A DNA stretch of 64,000 nucleotides from Desulfovibrio piger (GCF_951793255.1 NZ_OX636706.1:889001-953000); one strand, 5' to 3'; counted from the first letter of the stretch, positions 33,253 to 42,379 are shown. Notes: generated from the letters alone by a model not told the origin. Numbers and translations: made by a program.

Positions 33253-34068
33253 ATGAAGAAACTGTTCCGTCCTCTGGTGCTGGGCGGTATCCTTTTGCTG
33301 GCGGTGGGCCTGGCCCCCGTCATGGATACGACTCCCGCCCGTGCCGCCACCGTCACCGACGCCAACCTGAAGCAGATGCTGGAGGATCTGCTGCGCGAAC
33401 ATCCCGAGATCGTCCTGGACGTGCTGCGCTCCCACAGCGAAGACGTGCTGGACATCGCCCAGGCGGGCGCCAATGCGCGCCGCAAGGCCGCCCTGGAAGC
33501 CCAGTGGCACAAGGAAGTGAAGAACACTCCCCAAAAGCAGATCTCGCTGTCGGGCCGCCCGGTCAAGGGCAATGCGGCGGCGCCGGTGCGCATCGTGGCC
33601 TTTTCGGACTTCACCTGCCACTATTGCCAGCAGGCCACCCATGTGCTGGACGAGATCATGAAGAAATACGGCAAGAACGTCAGCCTGGTCTACAAGCACA
33701 TGCCGCTGGACGAGCAGGGCCCCGGCATGCTGGCCGCCCGCTACTTCGTGGCCGTGGCCGCGCAGAGCGAGAGCAAGGCCTGGAAGTTCTATGACGCCAT
33801 GTACGCCGACCGCGACCGCCTGCTGCTGGAAGGCCAGAAGTTCGTGGACGATGTCTGCGACAAGCTGGGCCTGGACAAGGACCGCCTGAAAAAGGACGCC
33901 GCCAGCGACAAGACGGCCCGGATCATCGCCCAGGATCTGGACGATGCCAAAAAGCTGAAGATCGACGGCACGCCCTGCTTCCTGGTCAATGGCCTGATGG
34001 TGCGGGGCGCACTGTCCGAACCCCTGTTCGAAGCGGCCGTGGACATCGCTCTGGAAGCGGCACGCTAA
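33253..34068 (+). CDS. DsbA-family thiol-disulfide oxidoreductase, exported
   Basis: 271 residues. A signal peptide ending near ARA-A (about residue 31) is followed by a helical region (LKQMLEDLLREHPEIV) and a thioredoxin-fold domain with active site FTCHYC (CxxC) and the cis-Pro loop GTPCFLVNG. The helical N-terminal part before a DsbA domain recalls the Com1/ScsC type, which can trimerise. Periplasmic function, probably oxidation or isomerisation, is inferred. It ends in a strong terminator. Confidence 0.88.
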   Translation: MKKLFRPLVLGGILLLAVGLAPVMDTTPARAATVTDANLKQMLEDLLREHPEIVLDVLRSHSEDVLDIAQAGANARRKAALEAQWHKEVKNTPQKQISLSGRPVKGNAAAPVRIVAFSDFTCHYCQQATHVLDEIMKKYGKNVSLVYKHMPLDEQGPGMLAARYFVAVAAQSESKAWKFYDAMYADRDRLLLEGQKFVDDVCDKLGLDKDRLKKDAASDKTARIIAQDLDDAKKLKIDGTPCFLVNGLMVRGALSEPLFEAAVDIALEAAR

Positions 34069-34088
34069 CATCTGATCGTGACCGTACG

Positions 34089-34130
34089 AAGACCGGCTGC
34101 GGGATGCCCCGTATGCCGGTCTTTTTTTTT
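34089..34130 (+). terminator. Terminator of the DsbA-like gene
   Basis: An 9-bp stem AAGACCGGC / GCCGGTCTT with a 17-base loop and an uninterrupted T-run. Confidence 0.85.
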
Positions 34131-34601
34131 ATGGCTTCGGGCCGGGCCGAAGACGGGATGGGCCTGCCGGGACGGAGGCGCGGGAAGGATGGCAGTGCCC
34201 GTTGTGCGGTGGAGTCTTTTGGCCGGGCTGTCCGGGGGCGGGCATCCGTCCGGAAAGCAGGGGGACTATCGGGACGGTCCGAAGGTCCGTTCTTGTTGAA
34301 AAGGACAGCGCGTGCCGCTGACGTCCGTCATGTGTGCGGGATGGTCCGGCAGGAAAGGAAGAGACCGCCGATGCGAGGGGGCGGACAAGGCAAAGGACAG
34401 CCCGGAGGCTGCCCTTTATGTGAAGGCCGGGCGTGGCGAAACGCCCGTCAAGATTAGCTGGAATAAAAAGTGGAAATCTCACTGCAACGCTACGTCAAAA
34501 AACTCCTGATGGCAAGATGCCAGCCCCTGCGCCCGCAGAGGAAAAAGGCCGGTATGCGGGAAAGGGCGGCCTGTCGGGCCGGATGTCTGGAAAAAAGGCA
34601 C

Positions 34602-34630
34602 AAAAAAAGCGCGGTCGCCCGCGCTTTTTT
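34602..34630 (-). terminator. Bidirectional terminator downstream of the NlpC/P60 gene
   Basis: A GCGCGG / CCGCGC stem, extended by A-T pairs, with a TCGC loop and T-runs on both strands. Confidence 0.8.
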
Positions 34631-34650
34631 CGTCCTTTCCTGCAAAGGGA

Positions 34651-35133
34651 TCAGATGACGATGCGGCGTACCGCGATGAGCCTGTTGCCCCAGTAGGGCT
34701 GCATGTTCTCCCGGCGTACGGTCTTGCCGCGGCTGGGGCTGTGGATGAAGGTATTGTTGCCGGCATAGATGCCGGTATGCAGGCCGCGGGGGCCGCTGCT
34801 GGTCCTGAAGACCATGATGTCGCCGGGCCGGGGCGAGCTCTTGGGCACGGCATATCCGGCCCGCGCCTGATCCACGGTCACACGCGGGACCTTGAGGCCG
34901 TTCTGGCGGTAGGCCCACCAGATGAGGCCCGAGCAGTCGAAACCGCGGGAGGGAGAGGCCCCGCCCATGCGGTATTGCTTGCCTTCCTGGCTGGAGGCCG
35001 TGCGTACGATGTTCTGGGCCCGCTGGGGATTGTTGTAGCCGGGATCGTCCGGCTGGAACATGGCACAGCCCGATGCGCTGCCCAGGATCAGGGCCAGGAA
35101 AAATATCTGAAAAAGACGGCGATAGGTTCTCAT
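34651..35133 (-). CDS. NlpC/P60 (C40) peptidase lipoprotein
   Basis: 160 residues. A lipoprotein signal has lipobox SASGC (Cys at about residue 23). The NlpC/P60 domain has the catalytic Cys in GFDCSGLIWWAYRQNG, the His in GLHTGIYAGNN and a third polar residue (His) in NTFIHSPSRG. Such enzymes cut stem peptides in peptidoglycan, anchored to the outer membrane on the periplasmic side. It is followed by a bidirectional terminator. Confidence 0.92.
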   Translation of the reverse strand: MRTYRRLFQIFFLALILGSASGCAMFQPDDPGYNNPQRAQNIVRTASSQEGKQYRMGGASPSRGFDCSGLIWWAYRQNGLKVPRVTVDQARAGYAVPKSSPRPGDIMVFRTSSGPRGLHTGIYAGNNTFIHSPSRGKTVRRENMQPYWGNRLIAVRRIVI

Positions 35134-35607
35134 GATCCGCTCTGCCTGAAAGTTTGAAAGTCACGGCGTGGAGATGCCGTCGGAAAAACTGTTTTCCAGA
35201 TGCAAAGCAAATACCGGGCCAAAAAGACTCACCTTAGGGTGCTTTTATAAATATCAAGCAAAAACAGATAGATGTCGTTTAAAGGAACAGTATGCCAGCT
35301 CATAGGAACAGACAAAAATCTGTCATCCTTTTCGCATGAAAGAGGGCGGGCGTCAAAGTTTCCACGCCGCCGGAGCCGCCGTGCGGCTGCTGTGGCAGGG
35401 GCCTAAAAAAAGGGGGCCCCTTGCGGGGCCCCGGGGGTGGAGGATGAGGCATGGCCGGGCGGGACCGGGCCGTTGCGGGAAAGGTCGGGGAGGGGGAGGG
35501 GAATCCCCTCCCCGATGCGGCCCGTGGGCCGTGCCCGCGCTGCTGTTTTCCTCAGGACGAGGCGGGACCGGCAGGGCCGCCGATCCCGTTTCAGGGCTGT
35601 CGAGGCC
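35134..35607. other. NlpC gene upstream region and nrfA 3' flank
   Basis: 474 bases. The left half is AT-rich and probably holds the NlpC/P60 promoter, including GGAACAG repeated 20 bases apart near 35284-35312. The right half is GC-rich and holds the nrfA terminator plus a hairpin, GGGGAGGGGAATCCCCTCCCC, at 35493-35513. No gene. Confidence 0.5.
35405..35432 (-). terminator. nrfHA terminator
   Basis: GGGGCCCC arms with a TTGC loop, followed on the minus strand by seven Ts. It lies about 175 bases past nrfA. Confidence 0.65.
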
Positions 35608-37170
35608 CTAGCGGGCGCTCAGTTCCTGACCGTCCCACACCTGTTCGGCCTTGGGCAGCACGGGCAGGAGCTGCGTCCAGGGATGCTGCTTCAGGAAATC
35701 GGCATCCTGCTGCAGCTTGCGGCTCATGTTCAGGATGGGCGGCACGATCTGCTTGATGTCCCCGGCCAGGGCGGGGCTGATGCTGTAGCCGGTGGCCTGT
35801 TCGGCCAGGGCCACGGCCTTGTGGCTGAACTCCATGGAGCTCATGAGGGTGTCCAGGGCCTTGGCGGGGTTATGGAAGCCCACGCTGTTCTCGGCGGACA
35901 CATAGTCCCAGTAGAGCTGGCCCTTGCGGACCATCTCGCGGGCCTCGGCCATCAGGCTGTCATAATTGGCGGCGCGCTGTTCGGCGGGCACCGCGTTGGC
36001 CAGGCGCACGGCCTCGTGGGCGCGCACGGATTCTTCCTGGGCCTTGAGCAGCTGCCTGAAGGTCTTCTCCTGGGTGTAGAGCACGCGGCCGCGCAGGTAG
36101 TCGGCGGTCTTGTCGGCATGGCACTGGCGGCAGGCGCGCAGCTCGGGGTCCTTGAGCGGCGAGGTCATCCAGTGGCTGGAGACCTTCTTGCCGTCCACGC
36201 GCTGGTAGGGCATGTGGCAGTCCGCGCAGGAGACGCCGGCGGCGCCGTGGGTGCCGTCGATGAAGGTCTCGTACTCGGGATGCTGCATCTTGATCATGGG
36301 CACCTTGGAGGCCGCATGCACCCAGTCGGTGAAGGGCCCGCTGCTGCCGTCGGCCTGCTTGGGCCCGTGGCTCTTGTAGTATTCATACATGTCGCCGGGG
36401 CCGAAGCCCTTGTCCCAGGGGAAGACGGGACGGCCCGCGGGCCCGTTGTCCTTGTGGGTGAAGTAGTATTCCACATGGCACTGGGCACAGACCAGGGTGC
36501 GCTTCTCGTTGCGGGAGAGCTTGTCCCAGTCCTTGCCGGAACGCTTCAGCCAGTCCTTGAGCGGTTCGGAGTAGGGGCGCAGCTCCATGGTGGCCGGATC
36601 GTGGCAGTTGCTGCAGCCGATGGTCTCGTCCATCTCGCTGATGGCGTCCTTGCCGCGGAAGGTGTTCACGTCCTTGGTCCAGAAGGCGTCACCGTACTTG
36701 CCGATCCATTCCATCATCTTGGGGGTCTTGCAGTTCCAGCAGGTGGCGGGCAGACCGCCCTTTTCCCCGTAGCGGTTGATGCGGTCGATGTTGACGAAGT
36801 CCTTGACGGCATAGGTGTGGCCGCGGGCCTCGTTGTATTCGTACATGAAGGGATAGCCCAGCCAGAGGTTCTTCAGGTAGGGCTGGGCGTGCTTGTAGCC
36901 CTTGGGCAGGGGATTCACGTCGTCGTTCTTGTGGAACGGCACCGAGCCCTTGTACTCGGTCATGACGGACGTCTCGTTGTTTTTCTGGTACGAGGCGTAC
37001 TGATGCGGGAAGGCCTCCTTGTAGGCCGAGATGCGGGTCTCGCCCGCGGGCAGGCCGGTCTTGTATTCCGGGGCCTTCAGTTCGGTGTCCACGTCCTGGC
37101 AGCCGCCCAGCAGGGGCAGCGCCAGCAGGGCCGCGGCCGCAAGGGTGAGGCCGAAGAGTCGATTAGTCAT
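35608..37170 (-). CDS. nrfA: Cytochrome c nitrite reductase, catalytic subunit NrfA
   Basis: 520 residues. It reduces nitrite to ammonium with six electrons in the periplasm. The five heme sites are all present in order: CWNCK (heme 1, Lys-ligated catalytic heme), CSNCH, CAQCH, CADCH and CRQCH. The N-terminus is a lipoprotein-type signal ending LLGGC, which fits membrane-associated NrfA of Desulfovibrio. The ATG at 37170 overlaps the nrfH stop by 8 bases, with AAGGAC inside nrfH as its ribosome site. Confidence 0.97.
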   Translation of the reverse strand: MTNRLFGLTLAAAALLALPLLGGCQDVDTELKAPEYKTGLPAGETRISAYKEAFPHQYASYQKNNETSVMTEYKGSVPFHKNDDVNPLPKGYKHAQPYLKNLWLGYPFMYEYNEARGHTYAVKDFVNIDRINRYGEKGGLPATCWNCKTPKMMEWIGKYGDAFWTKDVNTFRGKDAISEMDETIGCSNCHDPATMELRPYSEPLKDWLKRSGKDWDKLSRNEKRTLVCAQCHVEYYFTHKDNGPAGRPVFPWDKGFGPGDMYEYYKSHGPKQADGSSGPFTDWVHAASKVPMIKMQHPEYETFIDGTHGAAGVSCADCHMPYQRVDGKKVSSHWMTSPLKDPELRACRQCHADKTADYLRGRVLYTQEKTFRQLLKAQEESVRAHEAVRLANAVPAEQRAANYDSLMAEAREMVRKGQLYWDYVSAENSVGFHNPAKALDTLMSSMEFSHKAVALAEQATGYSISPALAGDIKQIVPPILNMSRKLQQDADFLKQHPWTQLLPVLPKAEQVWDGQELSAR

Positions 37171-37630
37171 AAGCAACCGTCCTTGTGCTGATGGGCTTGT
37201 GGCGCATGTGGGCCATATTGCGGTGGCAGTCCACGCAATAGGGCTTGGCATCCATGCTGGCCACTTCGCTGTTGGTGGCAAAGTGGCAGGCCTTGCAATT
37301 TTCGTTGACCACGTCGCGGGTGCGCGCGCTGAGCGGGCGGGGGATGTCCTTGCCGGACACGTTGCCCATGAAGTCGCGCAGCCCTTCCTGTGCCTTGAAC
37401 GGCAGCTTGGCCAGCAGGTTGTGCGGGGCGTGGCATTCGTTGCAGGCGAGCTTGGCATGCGTGGACAGCTTGTGCGTCACGGCGGCCTCCTGCATGATGT
37501 GGCAGCTGGCGCAGAACGGACGCTGGTCCGTCGAGACCATGGCAAAAGCCATCACGGCCAGCAGTGCCGCGCCCGCCGCCAGACCACCCAGAAAGACTTT
37601 GAGCCAGGGTCCTGTGCGGGGTGTACCCAT
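37163..37630 (-). CDS. nrfH: NrfH, tetraheme quinol dehydrogenase anchoring NrfA
   Basis: 155 residues, NapC/NrfH family. One N-terminal membrane helix (about residues 10-30) precedes four CxxCH heme sites: CASCH, CNECH, CKACH and CVDCH. It takes electrons from menaquinol and passes them to NrfA in the NrfHA complex. AAGGAGG precedes the ATG at 37630. It is transcribed first in the nrfHA operon, from a sigma-54 promoter about 100 bases upstream. Confidence 0.96.
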   Translation of the reverse strand: MGTPRTGPWLKVFLGGLAAGAALLAVMAFAMVSTDQRPFCASCHIMQEAAVTHKLSTHAKLACNECHAPHNLLAKLPFKAQEGLRDFMGNVSGKDIPRPLSARTRDVVNENCKACHFATNSEVASMDAKPYCVDCHRNMAHMRHKPISTRTVAYD

Positions 37631-37731
37631 AAAGAGCCTCCTTCGTTGATATCGCCTCCTGTCCCGCACCAAGGGGCAGGGATGACGATCTGAGCATGAC
37701 GCCGGTCCCCTCCGGCGTTTGTTCCAAAAAG

Positions 37732-37747
37732 AGCAAGGGCCGTGCCA
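37732..37747 (-). promoter_or_regulatory. nrfHA sigma-54 promoter
   Basis: TGGCACGGCCCTTGCT on the minus strand matches the consensus TGGCAC-N5-TTGCW fully. The expected transcript start is near 37720, about 90 bases upstream of nrfH. Confidence 0.85.
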
Positions 37748-37757
37748 GTTTGGCCGC

Positions 37758-37773
37758 TGTGAGCACGTTCACA
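37758..37773. promoter_or_regulatory. CRP/FNR-type palindrome upstream of nrfHA
   Basis: TGTGAGCACGTTCACA is a perfect TGTGA-N6-TCACA site, centred about 45 bases upstream of the expected nrf start. CRP/FNR-family regulators such as HcpR use sites of this type. Confidence 0.6.
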
Positions 37774-37809
37774 TTTTTCCTTGTTTTATCAGCCTATTAT
37801 TGGATCGAA

Positions 37810-37866
37810 GATTTTCTGTTTTCGGCGGGGCCTTGTGATTTTCAGGAAAAAAAGACAGATTTTCAG
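37810..37866 (-). promoter_or_regulatory. Three direct repeats, candidate sigma-54 activator sites
   Basis: GATTTTCTG (37810), GATTTTCAG (37837) and GATTTTCAG (37858). The last two are 21 bases apart (two helical turns). They lie about 90-145 bases upstream of the nrf start, the usual range for enhancer sites. Binding by the nearby activator is inferred. Confidence 0.5.
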
Positions 37867-37941
37867 AAAAATATGACAACTCCGGCCCTGCTTCCGCCGT
37901 CGGGACAGCCCGGCGTGTCCGAACGGGCCGACGGAGGAACC

Positions 37942-40281
37942 ATGTCCGACCCCGAGCGCGTACCGCCGTCCGGCGGGCCCGGACACTGGCGGCGCTGGCT
38001 GTTGCCCGTGCTGGCCAGTGCCGCCTGGCTGGTCCTGACCTTTTGCCTGTACCGCCATGCCGTGCAGGGCGAGCAGGCCCACCTGCTGGAGCTCTGCCAT
38101 ACCCGCCTGGCGGCCACGGCCCACCAGCTCATGGATGCCCGTGACTGGAACGCGGGCCACGGGGGCGTCTATGTGCCCCTGAGCGCCTACGGCGAGCCCA
38201 ATCCCTGGCTGCCGGAAAAGGACAGGACCCTGCAGACCGCCGACGGGCGGACGCTGGTGCTCATGAATCCCGCCTACATGAGCCGCCAGATGGCCGAACG
38301 CCTCACCGAGCCCGGCTTCCGTCTGGCCATCGTGGGCCAGGCCCCCCTGCGGCCGGGCAACCGGGCCGATGACTGGGAACGGCGGATACTGGCCACGGCC
38401 ACGCAGGGCGGGCAGGTCTTCTTCAGCGGGGAGGACTGCCTGCCGCAGGGTCGTCTGCGCCTGCTCAGGACACTGGCCGCACAGGAAAGCTGTCTGCGCT
38501 GCCATCAGGGCCACAAGGAAGGGGACATGCTGGGCGGTATCAGCATCAGCATGGATGCCGCCGCCTATGTGCGGGATCTGGAGCGGAAGCAGCGGGAGCT
38601 GGGCCTGCTGTACGGTCTGCTGGCCCTGACCGGGGTGCTGGCCGTGGGCGGCATCACCAGCAACCTGACCTTGCGGCGTCTGCAGGCCGAGGAGAAGAGC
38701 CGCCTCAAGAGTGCCTTCATGGGGCGTCTCAGTCACGACATGCGTACCCCGCTGGCGGCCATGCTGGGCATGAGCGATCTGCTCGACCGTCAGGACTGCG
38801 GGACGGAGCAGCGGCATACGGCCCTGGCCTATCTGCGCCGGGCCTGCGGGGCCCTTCTGGAGATGGTGGACGACATCACCGACCATGCTTCTCTGGAACA
38901 GGGGGACGTGCGTTTGCGCTGCCGGACCTTCGACCTGCCCGCCTGCCTGCGGGCCTGCGCTGATCTGTACAGACCGGCGGCGGAGGGCAAGGGGCTGGAG
39001 CTGTTGCTGCATCTGGCGCCGCATCTGCCCCGGCAGGTCCGTGGCGACGGTTTCCGCCTGCGGCAGGCCCTGGGCAATCTGGTGAGCAATGCCGTCAAAT
39101 TCACGGAACGGGGCCGCGTAGACGTGGAGGCAGGCGGAGGACGCCTGGCTTCCGGCGTGTTCCTGCTGCGGCTGGACGTCCGGGACAGCGGGCCCGGGCT
39201 GGAGCCCGGCGAGGAAAGGACGGTCTTTGAAAGTTTTTGCCGGGGCAGCGCCGCCGGCGGCAAGCCGGGCACCGGTCTGGGGCTGAACATCGTACGCACC
39301 ATCGCCCGCCGCATGGGCGGGGACGTGCAGGTGCGTTCCTGTCCCGGACAGGGCTGCACGTTCACGCTGGAAGTGCGTCTGGAGATCGTGGAGGGCGGTC
39401 CCGGCCCCAAGTCCGGGCCCCCGTGTCCGGCGGAAGAGGGCATTGCGGCTCCGGCCTCTGCGGCGGGCCCCTTGCAGGGCCTGCGCGTGCTGGTGGCCGA
39501 GGATGACGCCGCGGGCCGTTATCTGCTCGAAGTGCGCTTGCGGGAGCAGGGCTGCACCGTGGGCCTTGCCGCGGACGGGGAACAGGTCCTGGACATGCTG
39601 GCCGCCGCACCGTGGGACGTCATCCTGCTGGATGCCGGTATGCCGCGCATGGACGGCCTGACCGTGCTGGAGCGCATCCGTACCGGACAGAGCGCCGCGT
39701 CCCGGCAGCAGGCGGTGATCGTCCATTCCGCCGGTCTGGCCCCCGGCGAGGAGGCGCGCTTCCGGGCGCTGGGCGTACGGGCCCTGCTGGACAAGCCGGT
39801 ACCCCCGGCCATGCTGCTGGCCGCATTGCGGGACGTGCCCCGTGGCTGTCCCGGCGACGGTCAGGCGGGGCCGACGCCCTGTGGTGCGGAGGCCGAGGCC
39901 CCCGTCATCTGGGACAGGGCGGCCGCACTGGCGGCCGCGGATCAGGACGAGGAGCTGCTGCATACCCTGGTCACGGCCTTGCGGGACGACCTGCCGCGTC
40001 TGGAGGCAACTCTGGAAGCCGGCCGAAAACTGGCCGCCGATCCCGCGGTCCCGGCGGCCCGGACGGCGGAGGCCCTGCGCCGGGCGGCCCATGCCCTGAA
40101 GAATTCCGCGGCCACGCTCTGTTTTGAGGAGCTTCGTCTCAGGGCGGCGGCTCTGGAGCAGGCGGCCCGGCAGGTGCTGGCGGGCACGCCGGAGAACGCG
40201 GCGGGGCTGGGATCTTTGGCGGCGGCCTGTGCCGGGGCTCTGGCGCGTGCCGAAGAAGCTCTGCGGCGGGACAACGGCTGA
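37942..40281 (+). CDS. Hybrid sensor histidine kinase with c-type heme motif
   Basis: 779 residues. The ATG at 37942 is chosen for its GGAGG site; longer in-frame starts lack one. Membrane helices lie at about 18-38 and 218-238 around a periplasmic sensor (DUF3365/Tll0287-like) that contains CLRCH at about 183-187, a c-type heme attachment motif. The cytoplasmic part has the H-box LSHDMRTPL (His about 265), ATP motifs (NLVSNAVKFTERG, DSGPGL, GTGLGLNIV), a receiver with Asp in LLDAGMPRMDG (about 563) and an HPt domain with AHALKNSAATL (His about 717). A full phosphorelay can therefore run within one protein. Its location between nrfHA and a sigma-54 activator implies a nitrite or redox signal. 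Confidence 0.9.
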   Translation: MSDPERVPPSGGPGHWRRWLLPVLASAAWLVLTFCLYRHAVQGEQAHLLELCHTRLAATAHQLMDARDWNAGHGGVYVPLSAYGEPNPWLPEKDRTLQTADGRTLVLMNPAYMSRQMAERLTEPGFRLAIVGQAPLRPGNRADDWERRILATATQGGQVFFSGEDCLPQGRLRLLRTLAAQESCLRCHQGHKEGDMLGGISISMDAAAYVRDLERKQRELGLLYGLLALTGVLAVGGITSNLTLRRLQAEEKSRLKSAFMGRLSHDMRTPLAAMLGMSDLLDRQDCGTEQRHTALAYLRRACGALLEMVDDITDHASLEQGDVRLRCRTFDLPACLRACADLYRPAAEGKGLELLLHLAPHLPRQVRGDGFRLRQALGNLVSNAVKFTERGRVDVEAGGGRLASGVFLLRLDVRDSGPGLEPGEERTVFESFCRGSAAGGKPGTGLGLNIVRTIARRMGGDVQVRSCPGQGCTFTLEVRLEIVEGGPGPKSGPPCPAEEGIAAPASAAGPLQGLRVLVAEDDAAGRYLLEVRLREQGCTVGLAADGEQVLDMLAAAPWDVILLDAGMPRMDGLTVLERIRTGQSAASRQQAVIVHSAGLAPGEEARFRALGVRALLDKPVPPAMLLAALRDVPRGCPGDGQAGPTPCGAEAEAPVIWDRAAALAAADQDEELLHTLVTALRDDLPRLEATLEAGRKLAADPAVPAARTAEALRRAAHALKNSAATLCFEELRLRAAALEQAARQVLAGTPENAAGLGSLAAACAGALARAEEALRRDNG

Positions 40282-40568
40282 TGCCCCGTCTTCGCGGCGG
40301 ACCATGCCGCCGTGCCCGTATGCGGGCGGATGGACGGCAGCCGTGGCAGGCGGATAGCTGCCCGGCCGTCCTTCCGGTCGACGGGGCTCTGGTGCCGGGA
40401 ACGCCGCAGGAAGGACGACGAAGGCCGAAAAGCTTTTGTATCCGGCATCAGCCGGAGAGCGCAGGAAAAAGGGAACGATATACCGGGCAGCAGGCGCGCC
40501 CCTGCGCCGCGCCCGGGGATGGCCACAGGGGCAGCTCCGGGACCGCAGGCCCGGGCAGGGAGGCAAGG
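40282..40568. other. Spacer between kinase and activator genes
   Basis: 287 bases with no clear gene. An open frame continuous with the activator crosses it but lacks a ribosome site, and the GGGAGG before 40569 marks the real start. No promoter was recognised. Confidence 0.45.
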
Positions 40569-42008
40569 ATGGCCCGTGTGCTGGTAGTGGATGACGAGAA
40601 CCTGATGCGCACCATGGTGGAGGTGGCCTGCCGCCGTCTGGGGCACGAGGCCCTGTGCGCGGCCACCTTGGCCGAGGGACGGCGTCTGGCGGCCGCGGGC
40701 GTGGACGTCATCCTTCTGGACATGCTCCTGCCCGACGGCAACGGTCTGGATGCGCAGCAGGAGCTGGCGGCCCTGCCCGACGCGCCGGACATCGTGGTCA
40801 TCACGGGCCACGGCGACGGCGATGCGGCGGAAAAAGCCCTGCGCGGCGGTGTCTGGGATTTTCTCATGAAGCCGGTGCGGGTGCGCGATGTGGAAGAGAC
40901 CCTGAGCCATGTGCTGGAGGCCCGGGACAGGCGGCGCTCGCGCCGGGGCCTGGAACTGGAGCCGGGTCAGGTGGCGGGGAGCGGCCCGGCCATGCAGGCG
41001 GCGCTGGCCCAGCTGGAACAGGCGGCGCACAGCGACGTCAACGTCCTGCTGCTGGGCGAGACCGGCGTGGGCAAGGAGCTGTTCGCCCGCACCCTGTACC
41101 GCAACAGCCATCGGGCCTCGCGGCCTTTCGTGGCCGTGGACTGCGCCTCCCTGCCGGAAACGCTGGTGGAGAGCCATCTGTTCGGCCATGCCCGGGGGGC
41201 CTTCACCGGCGCGGAGCGGGCCAGCGAGGGCCTGTTGCGGGCGGCGCATCAGGGCACGCTCTTCCTGGACGAGGTGGGCGATCTGCCGCAGGGCATACAG
41301 AGGGCTTTTTTGCGGGCGCTGGAGCTGCGCCGCTTCCGTCCTGTGGGAGAGGTGCGCGAGGTGGAGAGCGATTTCCGCCTGGTGGCGGCCACCAATCAGG
41401 ATCTGGAGGCCATGAGCGAGGACGGGCGCTTCCGCAAGGATCTGCTTTACCGCCTGCAGGGCATGACCATCGTGATCCCGCCCCTGCGCCGGCGCCGGGA
41501 CGAGATCCCCCTGCTGGCACGGCAGGCGGTCATCCGCTGCTGCCGCCGCAACGGCATGGAGGAGAAGGAGCTTTCCCCCCTGCTGCTGGAGATGCTGGCC
41601 GAATACGACTGGCCGGGCAATGTGCGCGAGCTGTTCCATACGCTGGAGCGGGCCTGTCTGGCGGCGGAACAGGCGTCCCTGCTGTTGCCCGCGCACCTCG
41701 CCACCGGCCTGCGCGTGGCCGTGGCCCGCAGCCGGGCCGGGAAGGGACGCGTGGCGGGCGATGTGCCCGGCGGCAGGGAGGTCTGTCCCCCGCTGGCCGA
41801 AGCCGGGGCCTGTAGCGTGCCCGACCTGCCTCCCATGCCGGAAACGGGGCGGGCCTTTCCTTCGTTGCGCAGCTGGCGGCATGAGGCGGAGCGGCACTAT
41901 GTGGCCCGGGTACGGGCGCTGTGCGGCGACGATGCCCGGGCCGCCGCACGCATGGCCGGTGTCTCTCGCGGGCACTGGTACGAACTGCTGAAAAAATACG
42001 GTTTCTAG
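40569..42008 (+). CDS. nrfR: Sigma-54-dependent response regulator, NrfR-type
   Basis: 479 residues. The receiver has VLVVDDENLM and the phosphorylated Asp in ILLDMLLPDG (about 51). The AAA+ domain carries Walker A GETGVGKEL, the sigma-54-contact loop GAFTGA, Walker B LFLDEVGDL and the R-finger region. The Fis-type C-terminal HTH ends AARMAGVSRGHWYELLKKYGF. It likely receives phosphate from the hybrid kinase and activates the nrfHA sigma-54 promoter, as reported for the adjacent NrfR in D. vulgaris. The symbol rests on that neighbourhood. Confidence 0.88.
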   Translation: MARVLVVDDENLMRTMVEVACRRLGHEALCAATLAEGRRLAAAGVDVILLDMLLPDGNGLDAQQELAALPDAPDIVVITGHGDGDAAEKALRGGVWDFLMKPVRVRDVEETLSHVLEARDRRRSRRGLELEPGQVAGSGPAMQAALAQLEQAAHSDVNVLLLGETGVGKELFARTLYRNSHRASRPFVAVDCASLPETLVESHLFGHARGAFTGAERASEGLLRAAHQGTLFLDEVGDLPQGIQRAFLRALELRRFRPVGEVREVESDFRLVAATNQDLEAMSEDGRFRKDLLYRLQGMTIVIPPLRRRRDEIPLLARQAVIRCCRRNGMEEKELSPLLLEMLAEYDWPGNVRELFHTLERACLAAEQASLLLPAHLATGLRVAVARSRAGKGRVAGDVPGGREVCPPLAEAGACSVPDLPPMPETGRAFPSLRSWRHEAERHYVARVRALCGDDARAAARMAGVSRGHWYELLKKYGF

Positions 42009-42118
42009 GCCCGCAGGGTGCTGCCTGAAAAGCGCGCAAAGGCTTGCGGCAGGCCGGGAAAGCGGATACAAGGGGAGAAGGGACATTTCCCAGCTTTGTG
42101 AGAAAGGATTACCTAGGC

Positions 42119-42379
42119 ATGAGCAATCCCATTACCGTGAAAGGCTATGTCTGTTCTGTGCCCCGTGCCGCCGATGCGCGGCAGGCCAGTGTGGCTGTGG
42201 TGCAGGACGATGTGGAATATCGCATCATCCCTCGTGGCGCCGGTGCCGATCTGGCCGACGAGGTGAGCGCCCTGGTGGAAGTGACCGGCCTGCTGGAGCA
42301 GGTGGACGAGGTCAACTACATCCAGGTCCGCGGCTATACGCTGGTGGACGATACTTCTTCCTGGGACGACGACGAATAG
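42119..42379 (+). CDS. Small acidic protein of unknown function
   Basis: 86 residues with alternating beta-like stretches (ITVKGYVCSV, VEYRIIPRG, ALVEVTGLLEQVDEVNYIQVRGY) and an acidic tail, SWDDDE. The pattern suggests a small OB-like barrel; no family was recognised. AAAGGA lies about 11 bases upstream of the ATG. It ends upstream of the terminator at 42590, so it may be its own unit. Confidence 0.6.
   Translation: MSNPITVKGYVCSVPRAADARQASVAVVQDDVEYRIIPRGAGADLADEVSALVEVTGLLEQVDEVNYIQVRGYTLVDDTSSWDDDE

Larger units (their letters stand above)
34069..34650. other. Gene-free stretch between DsbA-like and NlpC/P60 genes
   Basis: 582 bases; no gene or RNA recognised beyond the terminators at 34089 and 34602. 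Confidence 0.5.
37631..37941. other. nrfHA / kinase divergent control region
   Basis: 311 bases shared by two divergent units; bases 37770-37875 are AT-rich. It contains, from the nrfH side: the sigma-54 promoter (37732-37747), a CRP/FNR-type palindrome (37758-37773) and three GATTTTCWG repeats (37810-37866). The kinase start follows with GGAGG. Confidence 0.7.

Noticed and set aside
34069-34650. Small frames between DsbA-like and NlpC genes as genes
   Set aside because: No ribosome sites, no domain pattern, low-complexity composition.
37696-37941. Longer upstream start for the hybrid kinase
   Set aside because: No ribosome site; it would place coding sequence over the nrf control region.
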